From: Acetomicrobium sp. S15 = DSM 107314
Lineage (GTDB): Bacteria > Synergistota > Synergistia > Synergistales > Thermosynergistaceae
Reading direction: 5' to 3'
Assembly (NCBI RefSeq): GCF_016125955.1
Contig: NZ_JADEVE010000336.1
Coordinates: 124,001 to 188,000 of the forward strand
DNA: 64,000 nucleotides
Part shown: positions 1 through 9,754 of the stretch, one piece after another
Position numbering within the stretch: the stretch's first letter is position 1
How the letters are laid out: every line of letters begins with the position of its first letter
Position numbers and translations under genes: made by a program
Notes under the pieces: generated by a model
Databases searched by the model: none
What the model was told of the DNA's origin: nothing
What the model saw: only the letters and a program-made list of their open reading frames with translations

Positions 1-257
1 TGTTGCCGCTATTACAGCGCCTTGTAGGCATTGGCTCGGAAGACGTAGTGCTTAAAATGCCGTGCGGGGAAGATGTGCATGGACAGGCCGGAGTAGAGGA
101 GTTCGTGCCTGCAAGAGTGCACGACGGCATAGCTACGCCCATGATGGCGAAATCAGGCTATGTCGGTGCCATGCGCCGTACCGATGGCCTTATAGTTTTG
201 CCGCCCGATCGCGAGACGGCGCGAAAGGGCGAGGAGGTAGAGTTTATTCCATGGTGA
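1..257 (+). CDS. moeA: Molybdopterin molybdenumtransferase MoeA, C-terminal end only (5' end outside window)
   Basis: The reading frame is open from the window edge (first full codon at 3) to TGA at 255-257. The visible 84 residues read as the C-terminal beta domain of MoeA, the enzyme that inserts molybdate (or tungstate) into adenylylated molybdopterin. The stretch running from VPARV through MMAKSGYVGAMRRTDGLIVLP to a closing EVEFIPW is typical of that domain. The next gene is a second MoeA, so this looks like the tandem moeA pair often seen in anaerobes. The last codons overlap the next start (ATG at 251). Only the C-terminal domain is visible, so the catalytic part cannot be judged. Confidence 0.8.
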   Translation, partial: LPLLQRLVGIGSEDVVLKMPCGEDVHGQAGVEEFVPARVHDGIATPMMAKSGYVGAMRRTDGLIVLPPDRETARKGEEVEFIPW

Positions 258-2173
258 AGGCAAAGTATGAACATCTTTCGATAGCTGAGGCATGGGAGCT
301 GCTCTATATGGTGTTCAATGAGATGATAGAAGAGCCGTCGATAGAGGTTCCTCCCGAAGAGGGGCTTTGGCATGTATTGGCCGACGATGTGCAAGCCGAG
401 CGCAACATCCCTCATCACCCGGTCTCTGCGGTCGATGGTTACGCCCTCAAGTCCGACGCTACGAGCAACGCGTCCCCTGCCACGCCGGCTATCCTCAAGC
501 CCCATGAGTATTCATGGATCAACACCGGCGGCGCATTGCCCTTAGGGGCAGATGCCGTAGCAATGGTAGAAGATACCTCCCTCAAGGAGGATGGCGACCT
601 TTACGTCTATCGCGCCCTTACATTGGGATCGAACGTTCGCCCAGTGGGCGAGGATGTGACTAGGGGCGATGTGATAGCTTACGAAAAAGACCAGGTGACG
701 CCATCTCTGTGTGCGCTTTTCGTAGCCTGCGGCGTCAGACGCATAAAGATAAGAAGGCGACCGAAGAGCGTATATATCCCAACAGGGGACGAGATCGTAT
801 CGCCAGAGAATCTCACACAAGATCAAGAGTTGCCTCCGGGCAAAGTGATAGATAGCAACTCCGCTCTATTGCGCAGTCTCTTCGATGGGTGGGGTATGTC
901 GCTCGATGTTCACTCGCTTTTGCCCGACGATAAGGGACTCATAAGGGAAGCCATAAGGAAAGCTGCGGGACAGTATGATTTGATCCTTGTGGGAGCGGGG
1001 TCCGCCAAAGGCGAGAAGGATTACACCGCTCCGGCCATAGCTGAAGAGGGAAAGTTATTGCTTCACTGGTTACGCATGAGACCCGGCCGCCCCGTGATCA
1101 TAGGTGAGGTCAACGGCAAACCTGTAGTGGGCCTTCCGGGCTTTTCTATGTCGACGATGGCGGCGGCATGGACCATAGTATATCCGATCCTATCCCTGCT
1201 CTCTGGAATGGACATCTCGAGGGAGGAAATTTTGAGACGCGCCATAAGCGCTGTGGAGGCGGTCAACGTAAACCTGCTCTTGCCGCATTCATCGCCCCAA
1301 GGCGTGGAGGAATGGCTCAGACTGAAGGGCGTTCAAATCGGCGAAATGCGCTATGTCTGGCCACTCAAGTCCGGCGCAAGCTCCATTTCCTCAATGGCCG
1401 GAGCAGATGCCTTTGCGCTGTTGCCGGCTGAAGCGACCGAGTATCTGAAGGGCGAGCCTGTGTTGGCCTATTTTGTGCTTTCCGTGCCTTGGGAAAGTCG
1501 AGCCTTATTCCAAGGGTCGGACGATCCGGCATTTAGGCGCCTTGTGCGATACGTTCGCCATGAAGGAGCCGACCTTGCAATCAGAAACGTCGGAAGCCTC
1601 GGCGGTATCGCGGCTCTGTCAAGAGGAGAAGCTCACATGGCTGCCTGCCATCTTTTAGATCCGGCGACCGGGCGTTATAACGATAGCTATATCGATGCGT
1701 TAAAGCCGCACGATCGGAAGTGGATCAGAAAAGTCGTGTTTTTGCGATCGCAAGGATTTATTTTAAAGGAAGGCAATCCGAAAGGTATAAAGGGCGTAGA
1801 AGACCTCGCCAGAAAAGACGTCCGCATAATAAACCGCCAGCCCGGAGCGGGAACGAGGGTTTTGCTGGACTATTTACTGCGCGAGTCCGGCATTTCGCCT
1901 TCACAGGTTCAGGGGTATAATGTCCAGACAAACACCCACATAGACGCTGCAGCGAGAGTAGCATGGGGGCTTGCGGATGTCGCAGTCGGCGTCAAAGCTG
2001 CTGCCGATGCGTGGGGGCTCGATTTCATCCCGATAACTTGGGAGCCGTACGAGCTTGTAATCCCCGAGGAGCACATTGGACATCCCGGCGTACAGGCCCT
2101 CTTGGATGCCATAGAAAATCCTATGTGGCGGAAGGAAGTGGAAGAGCTGGGAGGATATAGATGGCCAGAATAA
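251..2173 (+). CDS. moeA: MoeA fused to a periplasmic-binding-protein-like (PBP/LysR substrate) domain
   Basis: 640 residues from ATG 251, which overlaps the stop of the preceding moeA by 7 bases; GAGGAGG at 231-237 serves as ribosome site. Residues 1 to about 420 form a complete MoeA (molybdate insertion into molybdopterin), with AVDGYALKS near the N-terminus, the TGDE motif and the VGLPG segment of the MogA-like domain. From about residue 425 a second domain follows, containing NRQPGAGTR, DYLLRESG and GLADVAVGVKAAA. This is the PBP-like domain (PF12727 type) found fused to MoeA or to ModE-like proteins, thought to bind molybdate/tungstate or a small ligand. Cytoplasmic, since there is no signal peptide. 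The frame also extends upstream to 62, but that part overlaps the previous gene and was discarded. Confidence 0.88.
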   Translation: MVKAKYEHLSIAEAWELLYMVFNEMIEEPSIEVPPEEGLWHVLADDVQAERNIPHHPVSAVDGYALKSDATSNASPATPAILKPHEYSWINTGGALPLGADAVAMVEDTSLKEDGDLYVYRALTLGSNVRPVGEDVTRGDVIAYEKDQVTPSLCALFVACGVRRIKIRRRPKSVYIPTGDEIVSPENLTQDQELPPGKVIDSNSALLRSLFDGWGMSLDVHSLLPDDKGLIREAIRKAAGQYDLILVGAGSAKGEKDYTAPAIAEEGKLLLHWLRMRPGRPVIIGEVNGKPVVGLPGFSMSTMAAAWTIVYPILSLLSGMDISREEILRRAISAVEAVNVNLLLPHSSPQGVEEWLRLKGVQIGEMRYVWPLKSGASSISSMAGADAFALLPAEATEYLKGEPVLAYFVLSVPWESRALFQGSDDPAFRRLVRYVRHEGADLAIRNVGSLGGIAALSRGEAHMAACHLLDPATGRYNDSYIDALKPHDRKWIRKVVFLRSQGFILKEGNPKGIKGVEDLARKDVRIINRQPGAGTRVLLDYLLRESGISPSQVQGYNVQTNTHIDAAARVAWGLADVAVGVKAAADAWGLDFIPITWEPYELVIPEEHIGHPGVQALLDAIENPMWRKEVEELGGYRWPE

Positions 2174-3141
2174 TAGACCGGTACGGCAGACGCCTCACTT
2201 ACGTGCGGATATCGGTGACGGACAGGTGCAACTTTCGCTGCCGTTACTGCATGCCGCCGTCCGGCATCCGTTGGGTTCCCCACGAGGCGATATTATCATA
2301 TGAGGAAATCTTAGGCCTCTGCGGCGTGCTCGAGGAGTTAGGGATTGAAAAGATCCGCTTCACCGGCGGAGAACCGTTAGTTAGGAAGGGCTTTGTGGAT
2401 TTTTTATACAGATTGAGGGAAAGACACCCACAGCTCCAAGTGGCTGTCACGACAAACGGTTCTCTCCTGAAAAAATGGGCTCACAGGCTTGCTGATTTAA
2501 GCTTGACGGCCCTAAATATCTCTTTGGATACCATATCCAAAGATAAATTTTTCTACATCACAAGGGGCGGGAATCTGGAAGAGGTCATATCCGGAATAGA
2601 CGCCTTCAGGTCGCACTCCGATGCCCCGATAAAGGTCAACGCCGTCCTGATCAAAGATTTTAACGACAATGAAGAAGATATCTCTGCCATAATAACGTTC
2701 GCAAGCAGTCGAAAAGCCATTCCTCGCTTCATTGAGTTCATGCCGCTCGATGGCGATGTATGGAGCTGCGGCCGCTTCATAAGCGCCGACAACATGATCG
2801 AAGTTTTGCGTGCCATGGGTTATACGCGCCTTTTTGACGAAGAGGGGCAAAATTCCGGTCCTGCCATGTACCTGCAAAACCCCTTTACCGGCCAACGGGT
2901 TGGCATCATAGCTGCTGTTTCTCGCCATTTTTGCAGCCGCTGCAACAGGTTGCGCGTTACTGCAATGGGCGAGATGCGCTCTTGTCTGTTCGCTGATAGC
3001 GGCGTGAACTTGAAGGAGCCGCTTTCCTCCGGTGACTTTGAAGAAGTGCGCAATAGGATAATGGAGTGCGTCGCAGCTAAACCGCAGTCTTGGATGGGGC
3101 TTAAAACTTCTTCGCAGCACATGTCACAGATCGGAGGATGA
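2161..3141 (+). CDS. moaA: GTP 3',8-cyclase MoaA (radical SAM)
   Basis: First step of molybdenum-cofactor synthesis: converts GTP to 3',8-cyclo-7,8-dihydroGTP. The 326-residue length is normal. The radical SAM cluster motif is C23-x3-C27-x2-C30 and the second iron-sulfur cluster ligands are C258, C261 and C275. The SAM-binding FTGGEP is at about residues 67-72, and the conserved C-terminal GG is present. ATG 2161 overlaps the moeA fusion by 13 bases, so it is translationally coupled. All key cysteines are intact, so it should be active. Confidence 0.97.
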   Translation: MARIIDRYGRRLTYVRISVTDRCNFRCRYCMPPSGIRWVPHEAILSYEEILGLCGVLEELGIEKIRFTGGEPLVRKGFVDFLYRLRERHPQLQVAVTTNGSLLKKWAHRLADLSLTALNISLDTISKDKFFYITRGGNLEEVISGIDAFRSHSDAPIKVNAVLIKDFNDNEEDISAIITFASSRKAIPRFIEFMPLDGDVWSCGRFISADNMIEVLRAMGYTRLFDEEGQNSGPAMYLQNPFTGQRVGIIAAVSRHFCSRCNRLRVTAMGEMRSCLFADSGVNLKEPLSSGDFEEVRNRIMECVAAKPQSWMGLKTSSQHMSQIGG

Positions 3142-3146
3142 GTCAG

Positions 3147-3632
3147 ATGCAAAGCCAAGGTCACCTGGATTCGGAAGGGCATCCAGTAATGGTGGATGTC
3201 GGCAAAAAGGAAGAAAGCTTCAGAACGGCAGAGGCCGAAGGGTGGGTGCATCTGCCGCCTTCGATATACGAGGCCGTAGACCGCGGGCGTGTGAAAAAGG
3301 GAGATGTCTTAAAAATAGCCGAGCTCGCCGGCATCATGGCATGCAAACGTACTCCGGACCTAATCCCTTTATGTCATAACATCCGCCTCGACAGCGCCTC
3401 TGTCCGCTGTGTCTTAGAAGGTGAGCGCAAGGCGGTTTATATCCGTTGCTCGGCGTCGGCGAGAGAGGTCACAGGCGTGGAGATGGAAGCGCTTTTGGGC
3501 GTGACCGTGGCGGCCTTGACAGTGTACGACATGTGCAAGGGCATAGATAAGGGTATGCGCATAGATGGCATAAGGTTGCTCCGCAAAAGCGGCGGCAAAA
3601 GCGGCGATTATCGTGCGGAGGAGACAGCCTGA
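3147..3632 (+). CDS. moaC: Cyclic pyranopterin monophosphate synthase MoaC
   Basis: Second enzyme of Moco synthesis, acting on the MoaA product to give cPMP. 161 residues from ATG 3147. An ATG at 3138 overlaps the moaA stop, but the GGAGG at 3133-3137 lies directly against it and 9 bases before 3147, so 3147 is preferred. Visible family motifs are MVDVGKK near the start, the LCHNI segment with its conserved His, and GVEMEALLGVTVAALTVYDMCK followed by the DKGMRI catalytic loop. Sits between moaA and a mog-like gene in one operon. No moaD or moaE is in this window. Confidence 0.96.
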   Translation: MQSQGHLDSEGHPVMVDVGKKEESFRTAEAEGWVHLPPSIYEAVDRGRVKKGDVLKIAELAGIMACKRTPDLIPLCHNIRLDSASVRCVLEGERKAVYIRCSASAREVTGVEMEALLGVTVAALTVYDMCKGIDKGMRIDGIRLLRKSGGKSGDYRAEETA

Positions 3633-4462
3633 TGCGCCTGCTTCGACTCTTTCACGGTGACAATCGTCAAGATGCATTCATGTGCTACCTCCACAGAGGC
3701 AAAGAAGGAGAAACGTTGGTCGACGGCAAGAGCAAGGTTGTCTACGCTGGGCTTCCTACCCCCTCTTTACCGGAGGACGAAGCCTTATTCATGATCGTGT
3801 CGCGCGACGATGGCGTAGATGTCGGACATTACCTTTCGTTCGGCGATGGAGCGCCGCTCCTATCGGTCACGCAGGTCGATGAAAGAGAAGAAGGAACTTT
3901 TATAGCGCTCGATGTGGTCGCGGATGGCTTTGTGGCTCTATCGAACCGCTGCCACTGGTGGTTTCCGATAACGGCGGGAGTTTTGACCGTAAGCGATAAA
4001 GGCAGCCGCGGTGAACGGATCGATACAGCGGGTCCGGCGTTGACCAAGCTGCTTCCAAGGATAGGGGCAAGGACAATAGCGCGCGCGATAGTTCCTGACG
4101 AGATAGAAGAGATCACCAACGTGCTCAGGGAGTGGAGCAGCGGGTCAAAGGTGGATCTTATCCTGGTAACCGGCGGAACGGGTCTATCTCCTCGCGACGT
4201 TACGCCGGAGGCTTTGATGAGCGTTGGCGACAGAGTCGTGCCCGGTCTTGGCGAATACATGCGCTGGGCCACGTCGCTTTCCACTCCGAGGTCAATCCTG
4301 AGTCGCGGCATCGCTGTCACTAAGGGTAAAAGCCTCATCATTGCGCTCCCGGGGAGCGAAAGAGGCGCCACAGAGTGTTTTAGAGCTTTGATGCCCACCC
4401 TTCGCCATGCTGTGGAAATGCTTTCCGGAAGGGGAGGAGAGTGTGCCCACAGCCATCATTGA
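3632..4462 (+). CDS. MogA/MoaB-type molybdopterin adenylyltransferase with an unrecognised N-terminal extension
   Basis: 276 residues; ATG 3632 overlaps the moaC stop by one base. Residues about 112-265 are a MogA/MoaB domain, which adenylylates molybdopterin before metal insertion: AGVLTVSDKGSRGERIDTAGP, the TGGTGLSPRDVTPEA nucleotide-binding loop, and ALPGSERGA. The first ~110 residues do not match a fold I recognise. They are compact, beta-rich in appearance and lack the MOSC signature, although MOSC-Mog fusions occur in related anaerobes. Placement at the end of the moe-moa operon supports the Moco role. Whether it should be called MogA or MoaB is uncertain. The C-terminus ends in a His-rich tail. 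Confidence 0.85.
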   Translation: MRLLRLFHGDNRQDAFMCYLHRGKEGETLVDGKSKVVYAGLPTPSLPEDEALFMIVSRDDGVDVGHYLSFGDGAPLLSVTQVDEREEGTFIALDVVADGFVALSNRCHWWFPITAGVLTVSDKGSRGERIDTAGPALTKLLPRIGARTIARAIVPDEIEEITNVLREWSSGSKVDLILVTGGTGLSPRDVTPEALMSVGDRVVPGLGEYMRWATSLSTPRSILSRGIAVTKGKSLIIALPGSERGATECFRALMPTLRHAVEMLSGRGGECAHSHH

Positions 4463-4501
4463 GGATGGGTTTATGTTATTAGTATGGCAGAGAAGGCTAC
4501 A

Positions 4502-5380
4502 ATGAGTGACATAAAACGCTGTGTAATTATTACCGGAATGTCTGGTAGCGGCAAGAGCACCGCCCTGCGCATATTGGAAGATATGGGGTTTTTCCCCATC
4601 GACAATATTCCGCCCGCTGCTCTCCCTCAAGTCCTCGATCTGCTTCGCTCTCATGACTCAGCCACCCTTCACGGCGTGGTTGCGGTGACAGATGCCCGCG
4701 GAGGGGCGCTTCTTGAAGGTTTCGAAGATGTCGTGACCCGACTTCGCTCGTACATTCCCATGATTAAGGTCATATTCCTCGACGCCTCTGATGATTCGTT
4801 GGTAAGGAGATATGAACAGACGCGCCGCCGACACCCCATGGGGGCGGAACTCGCCTTGAGCGAAGCGATCGCCAAGGAAAGAAAGACCTTGGCGCTGATA
4901 AGGGAAATTGCCGATATGGTTGTCGATACTACGGAGCTTTCGATTCAGGATCTTCGCAACATGCTCCTTGCGGCCTTGGCTATGGATCAGGCTCAACCTA
5001 CCGTCATCATAAGCTCTTTCGGCTATAAATACGGCATCCCATCGGACAGTGATTTCGTATTTGACGTTCGCTTCTTGGAAAACCCGTTTTATGTGCCTCA
5101 ATTGCGCCATCTGTCCGGCAAAGACGAGGCCGTCCAGGATTATCTGTTGAAAGCTCCTGGTACTATAGACTTCATGAAACGATGCATAGATCTGATAACG
5201 TTTTCACTCCCTCTCTACAGGTATACCGGCAAGATACAGGTTCATATCGCCTTCGGTTGCACCGGCGGCAGACATCGTTCAGTAGCCATAGCGGAGTGGT
5301 TGGCAAAACACTTTTTGGAGAGAGGCGAAAAATGCTTTGTAAATCACAGGGATATAGAGAAGGAAGCAGGGCGGACGTGA
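4502..5380 (+). CDS. rapZ: RapZ/YvcJ-family nucleotide-binding protein (RNase adapter)
   Basis: Homologue of RapZ (E. coli) / YvcJ (B. subtilis), a P-loop protein. In enterobacteria it senses glucosamine-6-phosphate and guides RNase E to sRNA; its role elsewhere is unclear. The Walker A GMSGSGKS is at residues 12-19 and the C-terminal domain carries GCTGGRHRSVAIAE, the conserved ligand-binding region. From ATG 4502 it is 292 residues, with AGAAGG 5 bases upstream; an in-frame ATG at 4484 would add 6 residues. First gene of a rapZ-yvcK-whiA cluster conserved in Firmicutes-like bacteria. It starts 39 bases after the Moco operon, so it may be co-transcribed. Confidence 0.93.
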   Translation: MSDIKRCVIITGMSGSGKSTALRILEDMGFFPIDNIPPAALPQVLDLLRSHDSATLHGVVAVTDARGGALLEGFEDVVTRLRSYIPMIKVIFLDASDDSLVRRYEQTRRRHPMGAELALSEAIAKERKTLALIREIADMVVDTTELSIQDLRNMLLAALAMDQAQPTVIISSFGYKYGIPSDSDFVFDVRFLENPFYVPQLRHLSGKDEAVQDYLLKAPGTIDFMKRCIDLITFSLPLYRYTGKIQVHIAFGCTGGRHRSVAIAEWLAKHFLERGEKCFVNHRDIEKEAGRT

Positions 5381-5387
5381 AGTCTTC

Positions 5388-6512
5388 ATGAGCTGGTGGC
5401 TCACTTTCCTCTGTGGGGTGCTCGTCGGGGCTGGGATTTATGGAGCCCTGTTGAACCGGAGGCGTTTGAAAAAAAGGAAGGTCTTCACTGGCCGTTTTCG
5501 GCGGCGAAAAGGCGACAGTTTTTACAAGGCGGTGAACCATCGTCTATCGTTAGGCCCGCACTTCGTAGCTCTCGGGGGTGGAACGGGGCTTTCCACGTTG
5601 CTTCGTGGTCTGAAGGGGTATTCCCGCAACATCACTGCCGTGGTCACAGTTACGGACGAAGGGGGAAGCTCGGGAAGATTGCGCCAGGAGTGGGGCGTTT
5701 TGCCGCCCGGCGATGTGCGCAATTGCCTTGTAGCCTTGGCCGAGAACGACAGTGCCCTCAACAACATATTGAGTTTTCGCTTCGACCATGGTGAGCTCAA
5801 AGGACATAGTTTAGGTAATTTGATCCTTCTGGCCGCTACGGAACTGGCTGGCGATTTTCGTCTCGCGGTCGAAGAGATGAACCACCTCTTAGCTATCAGG
5901 GGGCGCGTACTGCCAGTGACTACAGAGGCCGTCGTGCTCGCAGGACGCACGAGAGACGGGAAGGTTGTGCGGGGAGAGCTTGCCGTATCTTCGAACGGCA
6001 GCCAACTTGTGGAAATATGGCTTGAGCCGAGGGATGCGCATCCCTTGCCCGAAGTCATAAGCGCCATCTACGGCGCAGATCTCGTAGTTTTGGGACCTGG
6101 CAGTTTATTTACGAGCGTTATACCCAACATCTTACTTGACGATGTCAGTACAGCTATAAGGAAGAGCGACGCTCCGAAGGTCTACGTCGCCAATCTCATG
6201 ACCCAACCAAACGAGACCGATGGCATGAACCTCTACGATCACACATCGTGGATTGCGAAAGTATTGAAGGCGTTTCCCGATTACGTCATAGCGAATAAAG
6301 CGCCCATACCGGAGGACACATTTAGCATGTATGTGGCATCTGGTTCATATCCGCTAATGTTGGATGACAACCAGAGAAGGGCATTGAACGAAGCTGGGTG
6401 CGAAATAATAGAGGCTCCTCTCATGAAAAAATTGGATAATGGCATGCTGCGCCATGACAGCCACAGATTAGCTGAGATCCTGGTGCGCCTGGCAAAGGAG
6501 GACAGAGACTAA
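5388..6512 (+). CDS. yvcK: YvcK-family gluconeogenesis/morphogenesis factor (CofD-like)
   Basis: 374 residues. A single hydrophobic segment at about residues 4-23 probably anchors it to the inner membrane; many YvcK proteins lack this. The CofD/UPF0052 domain follows, with FVALGGGTGLSTLLRGL, VTVTDEGGSSGRLR, PGDVRNCLVALA and LGPGSLFTSVIPN. In B. subtilis YvcK binds UDP-sugars and is needed for cell shape on gluconeogenic carbon sources. It lies 7 bases after rapZ and 3 bases before whiA, the classical gene order. The RBS is weak, so translational coupling to rapZ is likely. Confidence 0.92.
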   Translation: MSWWLTFLCGVLVGAGIYGALLNRRRLKKRKVFTGRFRRRKGDSFYKAVNHRLSLGPHFVALGGGTGLSTLLRGLKGYSRNITAVVTVTDEGGSSGRLRQEWGVLPPGDVRNCLVALAENDSALNNILSFRFDHGELKGHSLGNLILLAATELAGDFRLAVEEMNHLLAIRGRVLPVTTEAVVLAGRTRDGKVVRGELAVSSNGSQLVEIWLEPRDAHPLPEVISAIYGADLVVLGPGSLFTSVIPNILLDDVSTAIRKSDAPKVYVANLMTQPNETDGMNLYDHTSWIAKVLKAFPDYVIANKAPIPEDTFSMYVASGSYPLMLDDNQRRALNEAGCEIIEAPLMKKLDNGMLRHDSHRLAEILVRLAKEDRD

Positions 6513-6515
6513 TAG

Positions 6516-7391
6516 ATGGAGAAACTCGTTGCCCTTGTCAGGGATGAATGGCTGCTCTTGAGCGTAGACGACAATGGGGAAGCGGAAGGCGAGATTTTAG
6601 GGTTGATTCAGGGGATGAAAGAACTGAGGCAGGAAGACCTGTTAACCTCCGGTAGGTTATGGGTCTTTGAGAGACTGCGCCGCATTTGGCCGCTCGCTTC
6701 TTGGGCCGGGACGTGGGATTTTGCCTCACTTTTGGTTATTCCGCCCGACAAAAAAGGGAGAATATCTCTATCGTTGCCTCAAGATCTCTTGCGTCTCATG
6801 ACTGACCGCTTTGACAGGCGAAACTCGTGGAGCTGGCTCAGGGGGTTGTGGGGCAGTTGTGGTTCCTTATACCTGCCCAGCAGCGGTTATTACTGCACCT
6901 TTCGTCTTTGCCAGCATAGCGGGATCGCTTTTAGAGTGGAGGAGCTGCTCTCTCAAATAATGGCAAAACCTGCGGAACGAAGGAAGGAAGGCTGCGTAGA
7001 GATTTCCATCCGCAGTCAAGTAGCCATTACAGTGCTGCTTCAACAGATGAAACTTAAGCGCTCTTCGCTATTGCTCCAAGAGAGGGCGCGCATGAGAGCC
7101 TTTCGAGATAGAGCGAATAAGGTGGTAAATTGTGATGCCTTTAACATTCAAAAGAGCCTTAAGGCAGCTGAAGAGCAACTAATCATAGCTCAACGACTTA
7201 TGGAGTCGAAGGCATTCCATACGCTCTCCAGGCCGCTCAAAGAGTTGATAGTGGTGCGTCTACAGAATCCGAGCGCCACACTGGAGGAGTTAGGGAGAGC
7301 GCTCTCGAAGCCGGTTACCAAGAGTACTGTGGAGTATAGATGGAAAAAGCTGAAGTTCCTCGCTGAAGTTGCAACTGTTACTAAGGATTGA
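6516..7391 (+). CDS. whiA: WhiA-family DNA-binding protein
   Basis: 291 residues. The N-terminal half matches the degenerate LAGLIDADG-endonuclease-like fold of WhiA (LRGLWGSCGSLY near residue 108). Then come RANKVVNCDAFNIQKSLKAA, the family hallmark, and a C-terminal helix-turn-helix (PLKELIVVRL...TLEELGRALSKPVTKSTVEYRWKKL). WhiA controls sporulation septation in Streptomyces and affects chromosome segregation and division in B. subtilis. The N-terminal part is more divergent than usual. The GGAGG lies 14 bases before the ATG. It ends the rapZ-yvcK-whiA group, followed by a 119-base gap with a promoter for gap. Confidence 0.88.
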   Translation: MEKLVALVRDEWLLLSVDDNGEAEGEILGLIQGMKELRQEDLLTSGRLWVFERLRRIWPLASWAGTWDFASLLVIPPDKKGRISLSLPQDLLRLMTDRFDRRNSWSWLRGLWGSCGSLYLPSSGYYCTFRLCQHSGIAFRVEELLSQIMAKPAERRKEGCVEISIRSQVAITVLLQQMKLKRSSLLLQERARMRAFRDRANKVVNCDAFNIQKSLKAAEEQLIIAQRLMESKAFHTLSRPLKELIVVRLQNPSATLEELGRALSKPVTKSTVEYRWKKLKFLAEVATVTKD

Positions 7392-7436
7392 GTAACTCCG
7401 CGTTATATCAGAAGGCAGAACTAAAGGACGCTGAAT

Positions 7437-7463
7437 TTGCATATGTGGTAAAGTTGATATAAT
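7437..7463 (+). promoter_or_regulatory. Candidate sigma-70-type promoter for gap-pgk-tpiA
   Basis: TTGCAT at 7437-7442 and TATAAT at 7458-7463 are separated by 15 bases (16 if read as TTTGCA from 7436). They lie about 50 bases upstream of the gap ATG. The -10 is consensus and the -35 partial. No other convincing promoter lies in the gap between whiA and gap. Confidence 0.5.
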
Positions 7464-7510
7464 TATTCTATAGGGTGCGATCTTTTCGCAAAACATTTTT
7501 GAGGAGGTAG

Positions 7511-8530
<1,020 letters not shown>

Positions 8531-8549
8531 GGCGCATGTGGAGGAAGAG

Positions 8550-9737
8550 ATGAAGCTCAAAAGAGTTAAGCCAGATCAAGCAAAAGGCAAGAGGGTCTTG
8601 GCGCGGGTCGACTTTAACGTGCCTATAAAGGGCGGTCGCATCAGCGATGACGGCCGCATAGTTTCCCATTTGGAGATGATAGATGCGCTCTCTGGTGCCG
8701 GAGGCCGCCTGACGCTCGTGTCTCACCTCGGTCGCCCTAAAGGTAAAACGCCGGAGCTCTCCCTCAAGCCAGTAGCGACGAGATTGGAGGAGCTGATCGA
8801 AAAACCAGTGACCTTCGTTCATGATTGCATAGGCGATGAAGTAAACGCCGCTATCTCCTCCCTAAAAGACGGAGATATCCTCCTTCTGGAGAACGTGCGC
8901 TTTTATCCCCAAGAAGAGAAGAATGACCCGCAATTTGCCAAGGCCTTGGCCCTTCCTCATCAGATGTTCGTAATGGATGCCTTCAGCGCGGCTCACAGGG
9001 CTCACGCTTCGACGCGCGGCGTCGCCGAATATTTACCGTCTTTTGCAGGTTCTCTCATGTGTCGCGAAGTGGAGATTTTGAGCGTGGTGCGAGACGACCC
9101 AAAACACCCCTTCGCCTTGATATTGGGAGGCGCCAAGGTATCGGACAAGATAGGCGTGATAGAGAACATGTTGAGCAAGGTAGATGTGCTCATAATCGGT
9201 GGGGGCATGGCTTTTACTTTCCTGGCGGCGCAGGGCCTCAGCATCGGCAGGTCTTTATGCGAACACGACAAGATCGATTTCGCCAAGGAGATGCTGAAGA
9301 GCGCTAAAGATAAAGGAGTAAAGCTATTTTTGCCCGTAGATGTGGCAGTGGCCAACGAGGCGAACGAAAGCGCCGAGCGTCGGATAGTCCCAATCGATCA
9401 AATCCCCGAAGACCAGATGGGGCTCGACATAGGTCCAGAAACCATAAAACTATTCTGCCAGGCTTTGACGGGGATAAAAACAGTGCTGTGGAACGGGCCT
9501 ATGGGCGTATTCGAGCTCCCTCCCTTTAAAAACGGTACCGAGGCCATTGCCAAGAAGCTCTCCGAATTGACGGCCGAGGGGGCACTTACTGTGGTAGGTG
9601 GGGGAGATACAGCTGCGGCAATCAAGGCTGCAGGTTGCGAAAGGGCCGTATCTCACGTTTCAACCGGAGGAGGGGCTACCTTGGAATTCATGGAGGGCAA
9701 GCTCCTTCCAGGCATAGAGCCTCTATTGGAAAAGTAG
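8550..9737 (+). CDS. pgk: Phosphoglycerate kinase
   Basis: Transfers phosphate from 1,3-bisphosphoglycerate to ADP. 395 residues from ATG 8550, chosen because GGAGG at 8540-8544 is 5 bases upstream; a GTG at 8538 in the same frame overlaps that site. N-terminal substrate-binding RVDFNVP and SHLGRPKG, mid-protein GGAKVSDKIGVIENM, nucleotide loop WNGPMGVFE and C-terminal GGGDTAAA are all present. It starts 19 bases after gap and ends 17 bases before tpiA, so all three are one operon. Confidence 0.97.
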   Translation: MKLKRVKPDQAKGKRVLARVDFNVPIKGGRISDDGRIVSHLEMIDALSGAGGRLTLVSHLGRPKGKTPELSLKPVATRLEELIEKPVTFVHDCIGDEVNAAISSLKDGDILLLENVRFYPQEEKNDPQFAKALALPHQMFVMDAFSAAHRAHASTRGVAEYLPSFAGSLMCREVEILSVVRDDPKHPFALILGGAKVSDKIGVIENMLSKVDVLIIGGGMAFTFLAAQGLSIGRSLCEHDKIDFAKEMLKSAKDKGVKLFLPVDVAVANEANESAERRIVPIDQIPEDQMGLDIGPETIKLFCQALTGIKTVLWNGPMGVFELPPFKNGTEAIAKKLSELTAEGALTVVGGGDTAAAIKAAGCERAVSHVSTGGGATLEFMEGKLLPGIEPLLEK

Positions 9738-9754
9738 AAAGGTGTGTAATCTCA

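Noticed and set aside
62-250. N-terminal extension of the MoeA-PBP protein
   Set aside because: It overlaps the end of the preceding moeA in another frame, and ATG 251 with its RBS fits the family start.
2512-3120. 202-codon frame antisense to moaA
   Set aside because: Sense strand encodes a complete MoaA with all cysteines.
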